In this document: positions 40,084 through 48,745 of the stretch, piece by piece | Layout: each line of letters begins with the position of its first letter | Numbering within the stretch: the stretch's first letter is position 1 | NCBI GenBank assembly: GCA_964413905.1 | Contig: CAYPUG010000001.1 | Coordinates: forward strand, 1 to 64,000 | Source of the DNA: CAYPUG01 sp964413905 | GTDB lineage: Bacteria > Chloroflexota > Anaerolineae > JAADDB01 | Direction of reading: 5' to 3' | Length of the DNA: 64,000 nt | Notes under the pieces: model-generated | Database searches by the model: none | What the model was told of the DNA's origin: nothing | Seen by the model: only the letters and a program-made list of their open reading frames with translations | Made by a program: the position numbers and the translations under genes

Positions 40084-41679
40084 ATGAACGAGGCGGATTT
40101 CTGGACCCTCATCCGGGAGCGACGGTCCATTCGCCGTTACCAGGATCGACCGGTCCCCCGCTCCCTAATTAACGCGCTCCTCGAGGCCGCGCGTTGGGCT
40201 CCCTCCACCCACAATCGACAACCCTGGCGGTTTATTATTATTAAACCGGGGCCCCAACGAGAACACATGGCACAACAAATGGCCCAACGCATGATCGCGG
40301 ACTTGGTGGCCGATGGGTGGCCTCGGGAAGAAGCAGAAGCACGCGGCCAACGGTCCATCCGACGTCTGACCACCGCACCGGTCCTCATCCTTCTCGTCCT
40401 GAACACCGAGGAATTGGACCATTACGAGGATGAACGTCGAGCGCGGGCAGGATATTTACTGGGGGTTCAAAGCGTGGCCGTAGCCGCCCAGAACATCCTC
40501 TTGGCTGCTCACCACTATGGACTGGGCGCGTGCTGGATATGTGCCCCTCTGTTTGCTCAAGATATCCTGCGAGAGGTGTTAGACCTGCCTGAGACATGGG
40601 ACCCCCAAGCGTTCATCACCGTTGGCTATCCGGCCGAACACCCTCTGCGTAGCCGTCGTCCGCTGGAGGAGATCACCATGACGCTACCGAAACCGTCGGA
40701 ACACACCGAACCCACACCCGAGCCCGTTTCTCCTCCCCCTTCTCATCCTCTCGTTGTTGCACTGGCCGGGGGCGTGGGAGGCGCCAAAGGCGCGTTGGGC
40801 TTGTATCGCATCCTCCCTCCCGATGCCCTAACCGTCATTGTAAACACGGGTGACGACTTTGAACACATCGGTCTTCCCATTTCCCCCGATTTGGACACGG
40901 TGATGTACACCCTGGCCGGCATCTACCACCGCGAACAGGGGTGGGGCATCGCAGAAGACACCTTCCACGCGCTGGACATGTTAGGCCGTTACGGTGCACC
41001 CACCTGGTTCCGACTAGGAGACAAAGACCTGGCTACACACATTGTCCGCCGGTACCTCCAAGATCAAGGATGGCCCCTCAGCCGCATCACCGACCACCTC
41101 CGACGCGCTTTGGGTATACAAGCTCGTATCCTGCCGATGAGCGACGATCCCGTGCGCACCCTTATTGTCACCCCGGAGGGCACCTTACCCTTCCAAGAAT
41201 ACTTTGTGCAACGACGACAAGCCCCTCCTGTAAAAGCCATCCGTTTTCAACACGTGGACCAAGCCCGCCCTGCGCCCGGCGTCCTCCAAGCATTGCAGGA
41301 CGCGCAAACAATTGTCATCGCACCGTCCAACCCCTACCTAAGCGTGGATCCTATCCTCAAACTCCCAGGTGTGCGTGATCTCCTGCGCGCACGGCGGAAA
41401 CGCGTGGTTGCCATCACTCCCATTGTGGGCGGAAATGCCGTCAAAGGCCCGTTGGCTAAACTCATGCGGGAATTCGGTCATGAACCCTCGGCCCTGGTGG
41501 TCGCGCGTTATTACCAGGACATCCTAGGAGCGTTTGTCTTGGACGAACAAGATGCTCACCTCGCGGCGGACATCCGCGCCCTGGGCATTCGCGTCGCCAT
41601 CACGAATACGTTAATGACATCCGATGAGGATAAAGAGCGCGTCGCGCGGGTGGCGTTGGCTCTCATAGAGAAGGAGTAA
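40084..41679 (+). CDS. Fusion of FbiB-type nitroreductase domain with 2-phospho-L-lactate transferase (CofD/FbiA)
   Basis: A 531-residue two-domain protein of coenzyme F420 synthesis. Residues 1-198 are a flavin nitroreductase like the C-terminal domain of mycobacterial FbiB, which reduces dehydro-F420-0 (RRSIRRYQDRPVP, AARWAPSTHNRQPWRFIII, LGACWICAPLF). A Pro-rich linker follows, then residues about 225-531 form CofD/FbiA, which transfers the phospholactyl group to Fo (AGGVGGAKGALGLYRIL, NTGDDFEHIGLPISPDLDTV, WFRLGDKDLATH, IAPSNPYLSVDPIL, PIVGGNAVKGPLAKLM). In Mycobacterium the nitroreductase is fused to CofE instead. In-frame ATG 40678 (M199) has GGAGGA seven bases upstream, so stand-alone CofD may also be made. 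Followed by cofC. Confidence 0.92.
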   Translation: MNEADFWTLIRERRSIRRYQDRPVPRSLINALLEAARWAPSTHNRQPWRFIIIKPGPQREHMAQQMAQRMIADLVADGWPREEAEARGQRSIRRLTTAPVLILLVLNTEELDHYEDERRARAGYLLGVQSVAVAAQNILLAAHHYGLGACWICAPLFAQDILREVLDLPETWDPQAFITVGYPAEHPLRSRRPLEEITMTLPKPSEHTEPTPEPVSPPPSHPLVVALAGGVGGAKGALGLYRILPPDALTVIVNTGDDFEHIGLPISPDLDTVMYTLAGIYHREQGWGIAEDTFHALDMLGRYGAPTWFRLGDKDLATHIVRRYLQDQGWPLSRITDHLRRALGIQARILPMSDDPVRTLIVTPEGTLPFQEYFVQRRQAPPVKAIRFQHVDQARPAPGVLQALQDAQTIVIAPSNPYLSVDPILKLPGVRDLLRARRKRVVAITPIVGGNAVKGPLAKLMREFGHEPSALVVARYYQDILGAFVLDEQDAHLAADIRALGIRVAITNTLMTSDEDKERVARVALALIEKE

Positions 41680-41683
41680 GCCC

Positions 41684-42400
41684 ATGAGTGTACCCGACTT
41701 GGCCATCTTCATTCCGCTGAAACCCGTTCACCGGGCCAAGCGCCGCCTCGCGTCCATCCTGCCTTTGGGTCCCCGTCGGGCTCTGACCCAACACCTGTTC
41801 ACCCACGTGGTACGGGCCGCCCGAAACGCCCACATCCCCGCAGATGTATGGGTCATTGCCGGCGATCGGCGCGTAGCACGATGGGCTCGCCAAGAAGGCG
41901 TGGGCGCGTTGATGGAATCCGACGCCTGGCGCTTGAGTGTAGCAGACTTTGAGCAACCCCTTACGCCGGCTCGCGACACACGTTGGGACGTCCCCCTCAA
42001 TCGGGCATTGAACGACGCTCTTGCCTGGGCAGACCATCAAGGGTACCAGGCCACCCTCATCCTGCCCGCGGACCTGCCACACGTGTTACCACAGGATGTG
42101 GAACGCTTATGGCATCTCTCCCGCACGTTCGAGCCCCCCATCGTGGTCATTGCCCCGGACCGACGAGGCGAGGGCACCAATGCCTTACTCCTGCGTCCGC
42201 CCCGCGTGATTTCCCCGGCTTTCGGACAGGGAAGTTTTACCCGTCATCTCATCCGGGCTATGCAAGCCGGAGCGTCCGTGTACATCTACACATCCCCCGG
42301 TGTCCTCCACGATCTCGACACCCCGGAAGACTGGCAACATTACATGGTCGACGTCCCACAGCGTGACCACGACTTACAGGGAGAGAGACGTTCACCATGA
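41684..42400 (+). CDS. cofC: 2-phospho-L-lactate guanylyltransferase (CofC/FbiD)
   Basis: Activates 2-phospholactate (or phosphoenolpyruvate in some bacteria) with GTP to give the donor used by CofD. The 238-residue nucleotidyltransferase begins LAIFIPLKPVHRAKRRLASI, has ATLILPADLPHVLPQDVERL with the metal-binding Asp, APDRRGEGTNALLLRPP and FGQGSFTRHL, all typical of CofC. It starts four bases after the fusion gene and overlaps the next gene by four bases (ATGA). Together the two genes supply CofC, CofD and the reductase; CofE and the Fo synthase genes are not in the window. Confidence 0.93.
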   Translation: MSVPDLAIFIPLKPVHRAKRRLASILPLGPRRALTQHLFTHVVRAARNAHIPADVWVIAGDRRVARWARQEGVGALMESDAWRLSVADFEQPLTPARDTRWDVPLNRALNDALAWADHQGYQATLILPADLPHVLPQDVERLWHLSRTFEPPIVVIAPDRRGEGTNALLLRPPRVISPAFGQGSFTRHLIRAMQAGASVYIYTSPGVLHDLDTPEDWQHYMVDVPQRDHDLQGERRSP

Positions 42401-45400
42401 GCACGCAGACCAAGCCCATCTATATAGAACCGCCAAGCTGGCGACGTGTTATTCTCACTTTTATCGTGCTCACTCTGGCCTTGGCCCCTATTCCCTTCCT
42501 CCTGAACCACATTCAACGCCAAACCCGGGGCGTGGTGTACGGTGTGCCCCCGCGTATGCCTCACACCCACGTCCAACCCTACGCGGTCAACGTGGACCTC
42601 CGCCCCCTTTCGCCTCCTGAGCGAGATCGAGCCCTCACCCGCGTTGTCCAAGGGGGATTTGGCTGGGTACGTATACGCTTTCCCTGGTTTGACATTGAGA
42701 CCGAAGCGGGAAAGTATCACTGGACTCCCTACGACCAAATCGTCCAGGCCGTACACGAGCAAGGCCTAGGAATCATCGCACTCATTGACGGCACACCGTC
42801 CTGGCTGCGTCCGCCCGGGGAAAAGGATAATCCTGTCGTACCCCCCGCGGATCTAGACCTGTTTGCCCGCTTTGCCGCGACCTTGGCCCGACGCTACGGT
42901 GACCGTATCGATTACTATCAAGTGTGGGATCAACCCAACGTCACACCTTTCTGGGGCAACAAACGGGTAGACCCGGCTGGATACGTACAAATGTTGCGCC
43001 GGGTAGGACAAGCCATTCGCGAAGCGGACGAGAGCGCCTACATCCTTAGCGCCGGTCTAGCCCCTACTACCCTCCACAAGCCGTACAACATGAGCGATAT
43101 AGATTATTTGGACGCGATGTATCGGGCCGGCGCAAAAGGAACATTCGATATCCTCGGGGCCAAAGCCTACGACCTTTACCAGAACAGCCCTTGGTCCCGG
43201 GACTACTCCCCCGACCACTTAGGCATCACTCGCTTGGTTCTCCTGCGAGAGGTTATGATCCGCCATCACGATGGGAACACCCCCATTTGGGTGGTCGGAT
43301 GGGGACGTCACGCAACCCCACCCCATTGGAAAGGACGCCCCAGCATTTGGGGAACGGTAAGTGAAGAAGAACAAGCTCAATACGTCAAGGACGTGTACCG
43401 ACGCAAACGTCAAGAATGGCCCTGGCTTGGGCTGCTTACCTGGGATCAATTTTATCCGAACGTGCCGCCGGATGACCCGCTATGGGGATTTGCCCTGCTA
43501 CGCCCCAACTGGCAACCCCGCCCGGTGTACCGTGCGTTTCAGGAACTGACCGCCCCCCCTCCTCTTATCGGTGTAGGACGCTATGGGCCTAACACGTGGA
43601 TTTGGCGGTATCCCGATGCTCAATTTCGCCACACCATCCGCGCGGAGGGTAATCGAATCAGCATCATTGCGCGGGCATTGGTCGCGGTTGAAGCGAGTTT
43701 AGACGGCGAAGAGCGGTCCATCCTGCTGGACGCAAACCGCGAACACGTGTTGGGAGACCACCTCCCACTTCAACCACACACGTTGGTCTTCCGCTTCGAC
43801 CCGGCGGGAGTCACCACCCTGCTCATCGGGCGCAACCGTCCACTGGGCCCTTATATCGTGTTAGGCATACTCGCCATGCTTGCAGTGGGGGCGCTCATCC
43901 GGCTGGGACTTTGGGCTACATGGGCTCCCACAGAACCGGTCGTGTATCCCGGGCTTATCGCCATCTTGACCGTTTTCTACATGATGGCACCGACCTTGTG
44001 GACCAGTCTGATCACCTTAATGCTTTTGGCCGGGCTGATCTTCTACCGACCGGATTGGGGATTAGTCGCCGCGTTGGGTGTTACACCCTTTGTGGCCGTG
44101 CCAAAGCGCCTGGGACACGTACAATTCAGCCTGGTGGAAACGTACATCATCCTGGTCACCCTGGCGTGGACCCTACGGCTGGCGGGAGAGATGATCATTA
44201 TCGTCGTCGAGGCTCCAAACGTTCCTTGGCGACTTCGGCTTTACCGGGCGACCCGCGTGCTGGTCAACCGCGCGGGGCCGCGCAACGCGTTGGATGTGAT
44301 GGTCCTCCTGTTCGTTCCCTTGGGCGTTTGGGCTGCGTGGGGAGCACGCTATCAAGATGTAGCCTGGCGAGAGATACGTTGGGTTGTGCTTGAACCCGTT
44401 CTCTTCTACGGCATCCTCCGCTCGCGCTGGCGCGACCACATCCATATTGCCCGAAAACACATCCCCCAGCGAGCGCGATCCTGGCTATACCGTCACCGTG
44501 TGCTGATGACCACGGAGAGTGACATTCCCCAATTCGGCGCGTACCTGGTCAACGGCTTTCTGTGGGGCAGTAGCCTCGCCGTGCTGATAGGCATCGCGCT
44601 GCTCTTTTATCACCCAGAAGGCGCGTACGCGGAAGGGGTGTGGCGATTACGCGGCCTATACGGATCACCCAACAACCTAGCGCTCATATTGGGCCGGGCG
44701 TTCGCCATCGCGGCCGCTTTGGCGCTGTTCCTGCCCTTTGACCAACCCTCACGTGGTCGTGGTCCATCGGTGGAAGAAAGAACATGGCCACGCGTGTTAC
44801 CGGGGCTGCGCCCACGGCAGGGATACGCGGTCCTGGCCGGGTGGATCTTCCTAGGAATAATGGGCACGTTCTCACGGGGGGCCCTCCTCGTAGGTCTTCC
44901 TGTCACCCTCCTCTTTCTGGGATGGATGCATGGCAAACGGGGAAGGATGTACGCGCTGGTCGCCATCCTTCTCCTCGCAAGCTTACAAATTCCCCTCTTG
45001 ACAACCCCGCGCTTCCGCACACTGGTCACGGGCACAGGAACTCCTGCGCTACGCGTGGAACTCTGGAGATCGTCCTTGCAAATGATCAAAGATCACTGGT
45101 GGAGAGGGGTCGGCCCGGACAATTTTCTATACTACTTCCGCACCCAATATCTCCCGCGACGAAATTTTCCTGAACCCAACCTCTCCCATCCTCACAACAT
45201 TCTCCTCCACTTCTGGCTGGAATTCGGCTTTGGAGGAATCCTCTGGCTCGGTGCGACGTTGTGGCTGTTTTTCCACAAAGTGCAAGAAACCCTTCGCGTC
45301 CTGCCAACGCCATCCATGTCCCGCGCACTGGTCCTCGCGGCCGCGGGTGGCATCCTCTACGGCATATCCCACGGCCTTGTAGATCAATCCTTTCTCTTAC

Positions 45401-45468
45401 CGGACCTGATGCTCCTGTTCGTTTGGCACCTCGGTATGGTCGCTTCGATTGAAGAACGGCGTTTGTAA
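42397..45468 (+). CDS. Inactive glycosidase-like domain fused to an O-antigen ligase-like membrane domain
   Basis: A 1,023-residue membrane protein. After one membrane helix (RRVILTFIVLTLALAPIPFL), residues about 60-400 form a clan-A glycosidase barrel (GWVRIRFPWFDIETEAGKYH, RRYGDRIDYYQVWDQPNVTP). The acid/base motif is WDQPN (Q179) where active members have WNEPN, and the nucleophile region reads PIWVVGWGRH (G301) where a TE(F/Y)G type motif is expected, so both catalytic glutamates are missing. Residues about 480-1023 hold many membrane segments and a Wzy_C/O-antigen ligase block (GTFSRGALLVGLPVTLLFLG, GVGPDNFLYYF, NLSHPHNILLHFWLEFGFGG). It probably handles surface polysaccharide, with the barrel as a sugar-binding part. 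Coupled to cofC. Confidence 0.85.
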   Translation: MSTQTKPIYIEPPSWRRVILTFIVLTLALAPIPFLLNHIQRQTRGVVYGVPPRMPHTHVQPYAVNVDLRPLSPPERDRALTRVVQGGFGWVRIRFPWFDIETEAGKYHWTPYDQIVQAVHEQGLGIIALIDGTPSWLRPPGEKDNPVVPPADLDLFARFAATLARRYGDRIDYYQVWDQPNVTPFWGNKRVDPAGYVQMLRRVGQAIREADESAYILSAGLAPTTLHKPYNMSDIDYLDAMYRAGAKGTFDILGAKAYDLYQNSPWSRDYSPDHLGITRLVLLREVMIRHHDGNTPIWVVGWGRHATPPHWKGRPSIWGTVSEEEQAQYVKDVYRRKRQEWPWLGLLTWDQFYPNVPPDDPLWGFALLRPNWQPRPVYRAFQELTAPPPLIGVGRYGPNTWIWRYPDAQFRHTIRAEGNRISIIARALVAVEASLDGEERSILLDANREHVLGDHLPLQPHTLVFRFDPAGVTTLLIGRNRPLGPYIVLGILAMLAVGALIRLGLWATWAPTEPVVYPGLIAILTVFYMMAPTLWTSLITLMLLAGLIFYRPDWGLVAALGVTPFVAVPKRLGHVQFSLVETYIILVTLAWTLRLAGEMIIIVVEAPNVPWRLRLYRATRVLVNRAGPRNALDVMVLLFVPLGVWAAWGARYQDVAWREIRWVVLEPVLFYGILRSRWRDHIHIARKHIPQRARSWLYRHRVLMTTESDIPQFGAYLVNGFLWGSSLAVLIGIALLFYHPEGAYAEGVWRLRGLYGSPNNLALILGRAFAIAAALALFLPFDQPSRGRGPSVEERTWPRVLPGLRPRQGYAVLAGWIFLGIMGTFSRGALLVGLPVTLLFLGWMHGKRGRMYALVAILLLASLQIPLLTTPRFRTLVTGTGTPALRVELWRSSLQMIKDHWWRGVGPDNFLYYFRTQYLPRRNFPEPNLSHPHNILLHFWLEFGFGGILWLGATLWLFFHKVQETLRVLPTPSMSRALVLAAAGGILYGISHGLVDQSFLLPDLMLLFVWHLGMVASIEERRL

Positions 45469-45503
45469 GAGCGCGGCAATTTTCGCTATTCTTACTTTCA
45501 AAA

Positions 45504-45531
45504 TTGACAGAACCCTCCGAACTTCTATAAT
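45504..45531 (+). promoter_or_regulatory. Consensus sigma-70 promoter of the suf operon
   Basis: TTGACA (45504-45509), a 16-base spacer, and TATAAT (45526-45531), both perfect. Transcription would begin near 45538, leaving a leader of about 115 bases before the GTG of the regulator gene. This is the best promoter in the window. Confidence 0.88.
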
Positions 45532-45653
45532 GGAACAAAAATCAGAGAGGAGCGGAGGGGGCTCATCGCATGGGCCTTGGCTGAAACAGGCCGGGGAAAT
45601 CGGTCGCTACCATGAGGTACAAGGTAATACGTATTGGAACAGGAGCATGAGAC

Positions 45654-46283
45654 GTGACATTAGAAAAGTGGAGAGACACGGCCGCGGGGCAAGTCCTGGA
45701 AGTGCTTCTCCGGGAAGGGCCGAGGACGGTGAAGGAATTGCAGACATCTTTGGGACTCAGTGGGACGGCTATTCGCGCTCATTTATCGCGCTTGTTGGCC
45801 GAAGGTCTTATTGAAGTTCACACTGAACGGCATGGCGTGGGACGGCCCATTAAAGTGTACACGTTGACCCCTCAGGCCCGAGCCGTCATGGGCCGCCACA
45901 CCGACGCGTTTATCACCGCCTTGCTGGAAGAACTCTACCAGATGGAAGGAGAGGAAAAAGTTCGGCATCTTCTCCAGCGTGTATCACACCGCTTGGCGAC
46001 AAAGTACCGAGACCAAATTCGAGGACGCACCATCGAAGAACGGGTGCGAACTTTGACCCACCTACTCAACGAACAGGGCATCGTTGCGGACATGGTCGTC
46101 AACGGAGACCGCATTGAAATTCACGAATACACTTGTCCGTACCACGAACTTGCACACCAACACCGAAGCGTATGCGAGATGGAGCGCAGTATTATGTCCA
46201 CCATGCTTGGCGTTCCGGTCTCCATGCGTCAATGCATGATGGAAGAAGATAAGGAATGTGTGTTTGAAATCCAAATATCTTAA
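45654..46283 (+). CDS. sufR: SufR-like iron-sulfur-sensing transcriptional regulator
   Basis: A 209-residue regulator with an N-terminal winged helix (VLEVLLREGPRTVKELQTSL, GLSGTAIRAHLSRLLAEGLI) and a C-terminal sensor with four cysteines: CPYHELAHQHRSVC (C-x12-C), then C-x7-C in RQCMMEEDKECVFEI. This matches SufR, which binds a [4Fe-4S] cluster and represses suf genes when clusters are sufficient. Cyanobacterial sufR is transcribed divergently; here it is the first gene of the operon and so probably represses itself too. GTG at 45654 is the start, with AGGAG eight bases upstream. The suf genes follow at once. Confidence 0.9.
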   Translation: MTLEKWRDTAAGQVLEVLLREGPRTVKELQTSLGLSGTAIRAHLSRLLAEGLIEVHTERHGVGRPIKVYTLTPQARAVMGRHTDAFITALLEELYQMEGEEKVRHLLQRVSHRLATKYRDQIRGRTIEERVRTLTHLLNEQGIVADMVVNGDRIEIHEYTCPYHELAHQHRSVCEMERSIMSTMLGVPVSMRQCMMEEDKECVFEIQIS

Positions 46284-46328
46284 ACCTATAACTTATCCAA
46301 CCCCTTAGAAAGGAGAGAAGTGTTCGCT

Positions 46329-47135
46329 ATGACAAGCGTATTGGAAATCCGAGATCTTCATGCAGGCATCGAAGGCAAGGAAATTCTAAAAGGCGTGAAT
46401 CTCACCCTACGCCAAGGGGAAATCCACGCGCTGATGGGCCCGAATGGGTCGGGCAAGAGCACACTGGCCTACGTGATCATGGGCCACCCACAATATGAGG
46501 TGTATCGGGGCGATATTCTCCTGGACGGGAAAAGCATTCTGGACATGGAACCGGATGAGCGGGCCCGTGCAGGCATTTTCCTGGCCTTCCAGTACCCCGT
46601 CGCCATCCCCGGGGTAACATTGGCGCATTTCCTACGTCAGGCTGTGAGCGCAGTCCGGGGGTACACCGCGCAGAAGGATGACAGCGCGCCCATCGGGTCA
46701 AACCTGATGCCCATGCGAGAGTTCCGACAGGAACTGACGGAAAAAATGCAGATGCTGGGCATTGACCCGTCCTTCGCCCGCCGTTACCTGAACGAAGGGT
46801 TCAGCGGTGGGGAGAAGAAGCGCGTCGAGATCCTCCAACTCGCGATGCTAAAACCCAAATTCGCCATCCTGGACGAGACCGACTCCGGGCTGGACATCGA
46901 CGCGGTGCGGGCTGTGGCCGAAGGCGTGAACCGATTGGTGGGCCCTGATTTGGGTGTGCTCATCATCACCCACTACCAACGCATCCTGAATTACATCCGC
47001 CCCCATCACGTGCACGTCTTCTACGACGGCCGTATTGTCCTCTCCGGTGGGCCGGAATTGGCCGAAGAACTGGAGGCTAAGGGGTATGACTGGATTCGGC
47101 AGCAATTCGGCGCTCAACCGGAACCGGTTGCCTGA
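46329..47135 (+). CDS. sufC: Fe-S assembly ATPase SufC
   Basis: ABC-type ATPase of the SufBC2D scaffold. The 268-residue product has LEIRDLHAGIEGKEILKGVN, Walker A GPNGSGKST, the SufC signature FSGGEKKRVEILQLA, Walker B FAILDETDSGLD and the switch His in ITHYQRIL. Start: ATG 46329 gives the canonical N-terminus; GTG 46320 lies closer to the AGGAG at 46311-46315 and would add three residues. A dispersed repeat element lies between this gene and sufB. Confidence 0.97.
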   Translation: MTSVLEIRDLHAGIEGKEILKGVNLTLRQGEIHALMGPNGSGKSTLAYVIMGHPQYEVYRGDILLDGKSILDMEPDERARAGIFLAFQYPVAIPGVTLAHFLRQAVSAVRGYTAQKDDSAPIGSNLMPMREFRQELTEKMQMLGIDPSFARRYLNEGFSGGEKKRVEILQLAMLKPKFAILDETDSGLDIDAVRAVAEGVNRLVGPDLGVLIITHYQRILNYIRPHHVHVFYDGRIVLSGGPELAEELEAKGYDWIRQQFGAQPEPVA

Positions 47136-47159
47136 GATAGAAGGCCGAAGGGACACCCC

Positions 47160-47221
47160 GGTCGACCGACACGACGCCACGGATGCATGTTGGCTTAAAA
47201 CGACATGCATCGGTCCATCAG
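47160..47221 (+). repeat. Dispersed element copy inside the suf operon
   Basis: GTCGACCGACA at the left and CGGTCCATCAG at the right form a diverged terminal repeat. Within it GATGCATGT (47182-47190) pairs with ACATGCATC (47203-47211), and GCATGTTGGCTTAAAA aligns with CATGTACCTCGGCGTAAAG of the copy at 21622. It fills most of the gap between sufC and sufB. Confidence 0.55.
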
Positions 47222-47264
47222 AAGAACTTTTTACGTTGAGGTCCATGTGAAGGAGGCAACAGGT

Positions 47265-48686
47265 ATGGCAACAAAGAGCGATAAGGAATTGTTGGAAGGG
47301 TTGAAGGAGGATTACGCGGAGCGATACGGCTTTCACGATGACGTGGAGTACGTGTTCAAACCTCGTAAGGGGCTCGACCACGAAATCATCGATATCATTT
47401 CCGACATCAAGGGCGAGCCGGACTGGATGCGTCAATTCCGGCACAAGGCCCTGGATATATTCTGGTCTAAGCCCATGCCCACGTGGGGCGCGGACCTCTC
47501 CGGCATTGACTTTGACGACATATATTACTACATCAAGCCCACGGACCACCAGGCCCATTCCTGGGATGAGGTGCCCGAGGAGATCAAACGCACCTTCGAC
47601 CGCCTGGGCATCCCCGAAGCTGAACGAAAATTCCTGGCCGGCGTGGGCGCGCAGTACGATAGCGAAGTGGTGTATCACTCCCTCAAAGAACAATGGGAGA
47701 AGCAGGGCATCATCTTCCTGGATACGGATACCGCGTTGAAGAAGTATCCCGATTTGTTCCGAGAATACTTCGCGACGGTGGTGCCCCCCAACGATAATAA
47801 ATTTGCCGCGCTCAACAGCGCGGTCTGGTCGGGCGGGACCTTTATTTACGTACCCGAAGGCGTCCACGTGGACATCCCCTTGCAGGCGTACTTCCGTATT
47901 AACGCGCAAAACCTCGGCCAGTTCGAACGCACGCTGATCATCGCGGAGAAGGGGAGCTTCGTCCATTACGTGGAGGGATGCACGGCCCCCATCTACTCCA
48001 AGGACAGCCTGCATGCGGCTGTGGTGGAGATCATCGTCAAAGAGGGGGCACGCGTGCGCTACTCCACCATCCAGAATTGGTCCCACAACGTGTACAACTT
48101 GGTGACCAAGCGAGCGGTCGCGTATGAAGGTGCGACCATGGAATGGGTGGACGGGAACCTGGGCTCCAAAGTGACGATGAAATACCCCGCGGTAATCCTG
48201 CGCGGACCCAAAGCCCACGGTGAAGTGCTCTCCATTGCCTTCGCGGGCCGGGGCCAGCACCAGGACGCGGGCGCGAAGATCATTCACGCCGCGCCTTACA
48301 CCACCAGCCGGGTCATCTCCAAGTCCATCAGCAAGGACGGCGGACGTGCGTCATATCGCGGGTTGCTCAAAGTCACCCGCGGCGCACACCACGCCAAAGC
48401 CAACGTCGTATGTGACGCCTTACTTTTAGACCCTCAATCCCGATCGGACACGTATCCGTACATCGAGATCGCCGAAGATGACGTGGAGATCGGCCACGAG
48501 GCATCGGTGAGCAAGATCGGTGAGGAGCAACTCTTTTACTTGATGAGCCGAGGGCTGAGCGAGGAAGAGGCCACGGCCATGATTGTCGCGGGCTTTATCG
48601 AGCCCATGACCAAGGAACTTCCTATGGAGTACGCCATTGAACTGAACCGGCTCATCCAACTTCAGATGGAAGGCTCCATAGGGTAA
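47265..48686 (+). CDS. sufB: Fe-S assembly scaffold protein SufB
   Basis: The 473-residue beta-helix scaffold on which clusters form. It has the SufB hallmarks PDWMRQFRHKALDIF, KFAALNSAVWSGGTFIYVPE, FVHYVEGCTAPIYSKDSLHA with the conserved Cys, RYSTIQNWSHNVYNLVTKRA, VTMKYPAVILRGPKAHGE, DAGAKIIHAAPYTTS and SRGLSEEEATAMIVAGFIEP. ATG 47265 follows GAAGGAGGCAACAGGT; the frame upstream is in the repeat element. Forms the SufBC2D complex with its neighbours. Confidence 0.97.
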   Translation: MATKSDKELLEGLKEDYAERYGFHDDVEYVFKPRKGLDHEIIDIISDIKGEPDWMRQFRHKALDIFWSKPMPTWGADLSGIDFDDIYYYIKPTDHQAHSWDEVPEEIKRTFDRLGIPEAERKFLAGVGAQYDSEVVYHSLKEQWEKQGIIFLDTDTALKKYPDLFREYFATVVPPNDNKFAALNSAVWSGGTFIYVPEGVHVDIPLQAYFRINAQNLGQFERTLIIAEKGSFVHYVEGCTAPIYSKDSLHAAVVEIIVKEGARVRYSTIQNWSHNVYNLVTKRAVAYEGATMEWVDGNLGSKVTMKYPAVILRGPKAHGEVLSIAFAGRGQHQDAGAKIIHAAPYTTSRVISKSISKDGGRASYRGLLKVTRGAHHAKANVVCDALLLDPQSRSDTYPYIEIAEDDVEIGHEASVSKIGEEQLFYLMSRGLSEEEATAMIVAGFIEPMTKELPMEYAIELNRLIQLQMEGSIG

Positions 48687-48745
48687 ATCGAGAAAACTCC
48701 GCAAAGGAGGAAATTTGAACATCGCGCACAGGAGGCCATATACCC

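Noticed and set aside
46848..48287. 479-codon minus-strand frame opposite sufC/sufB
   Set aside because: SufC and SufB are certain on the plus strand; the antisense translation resembles no protein and spans two genes and a repeat.
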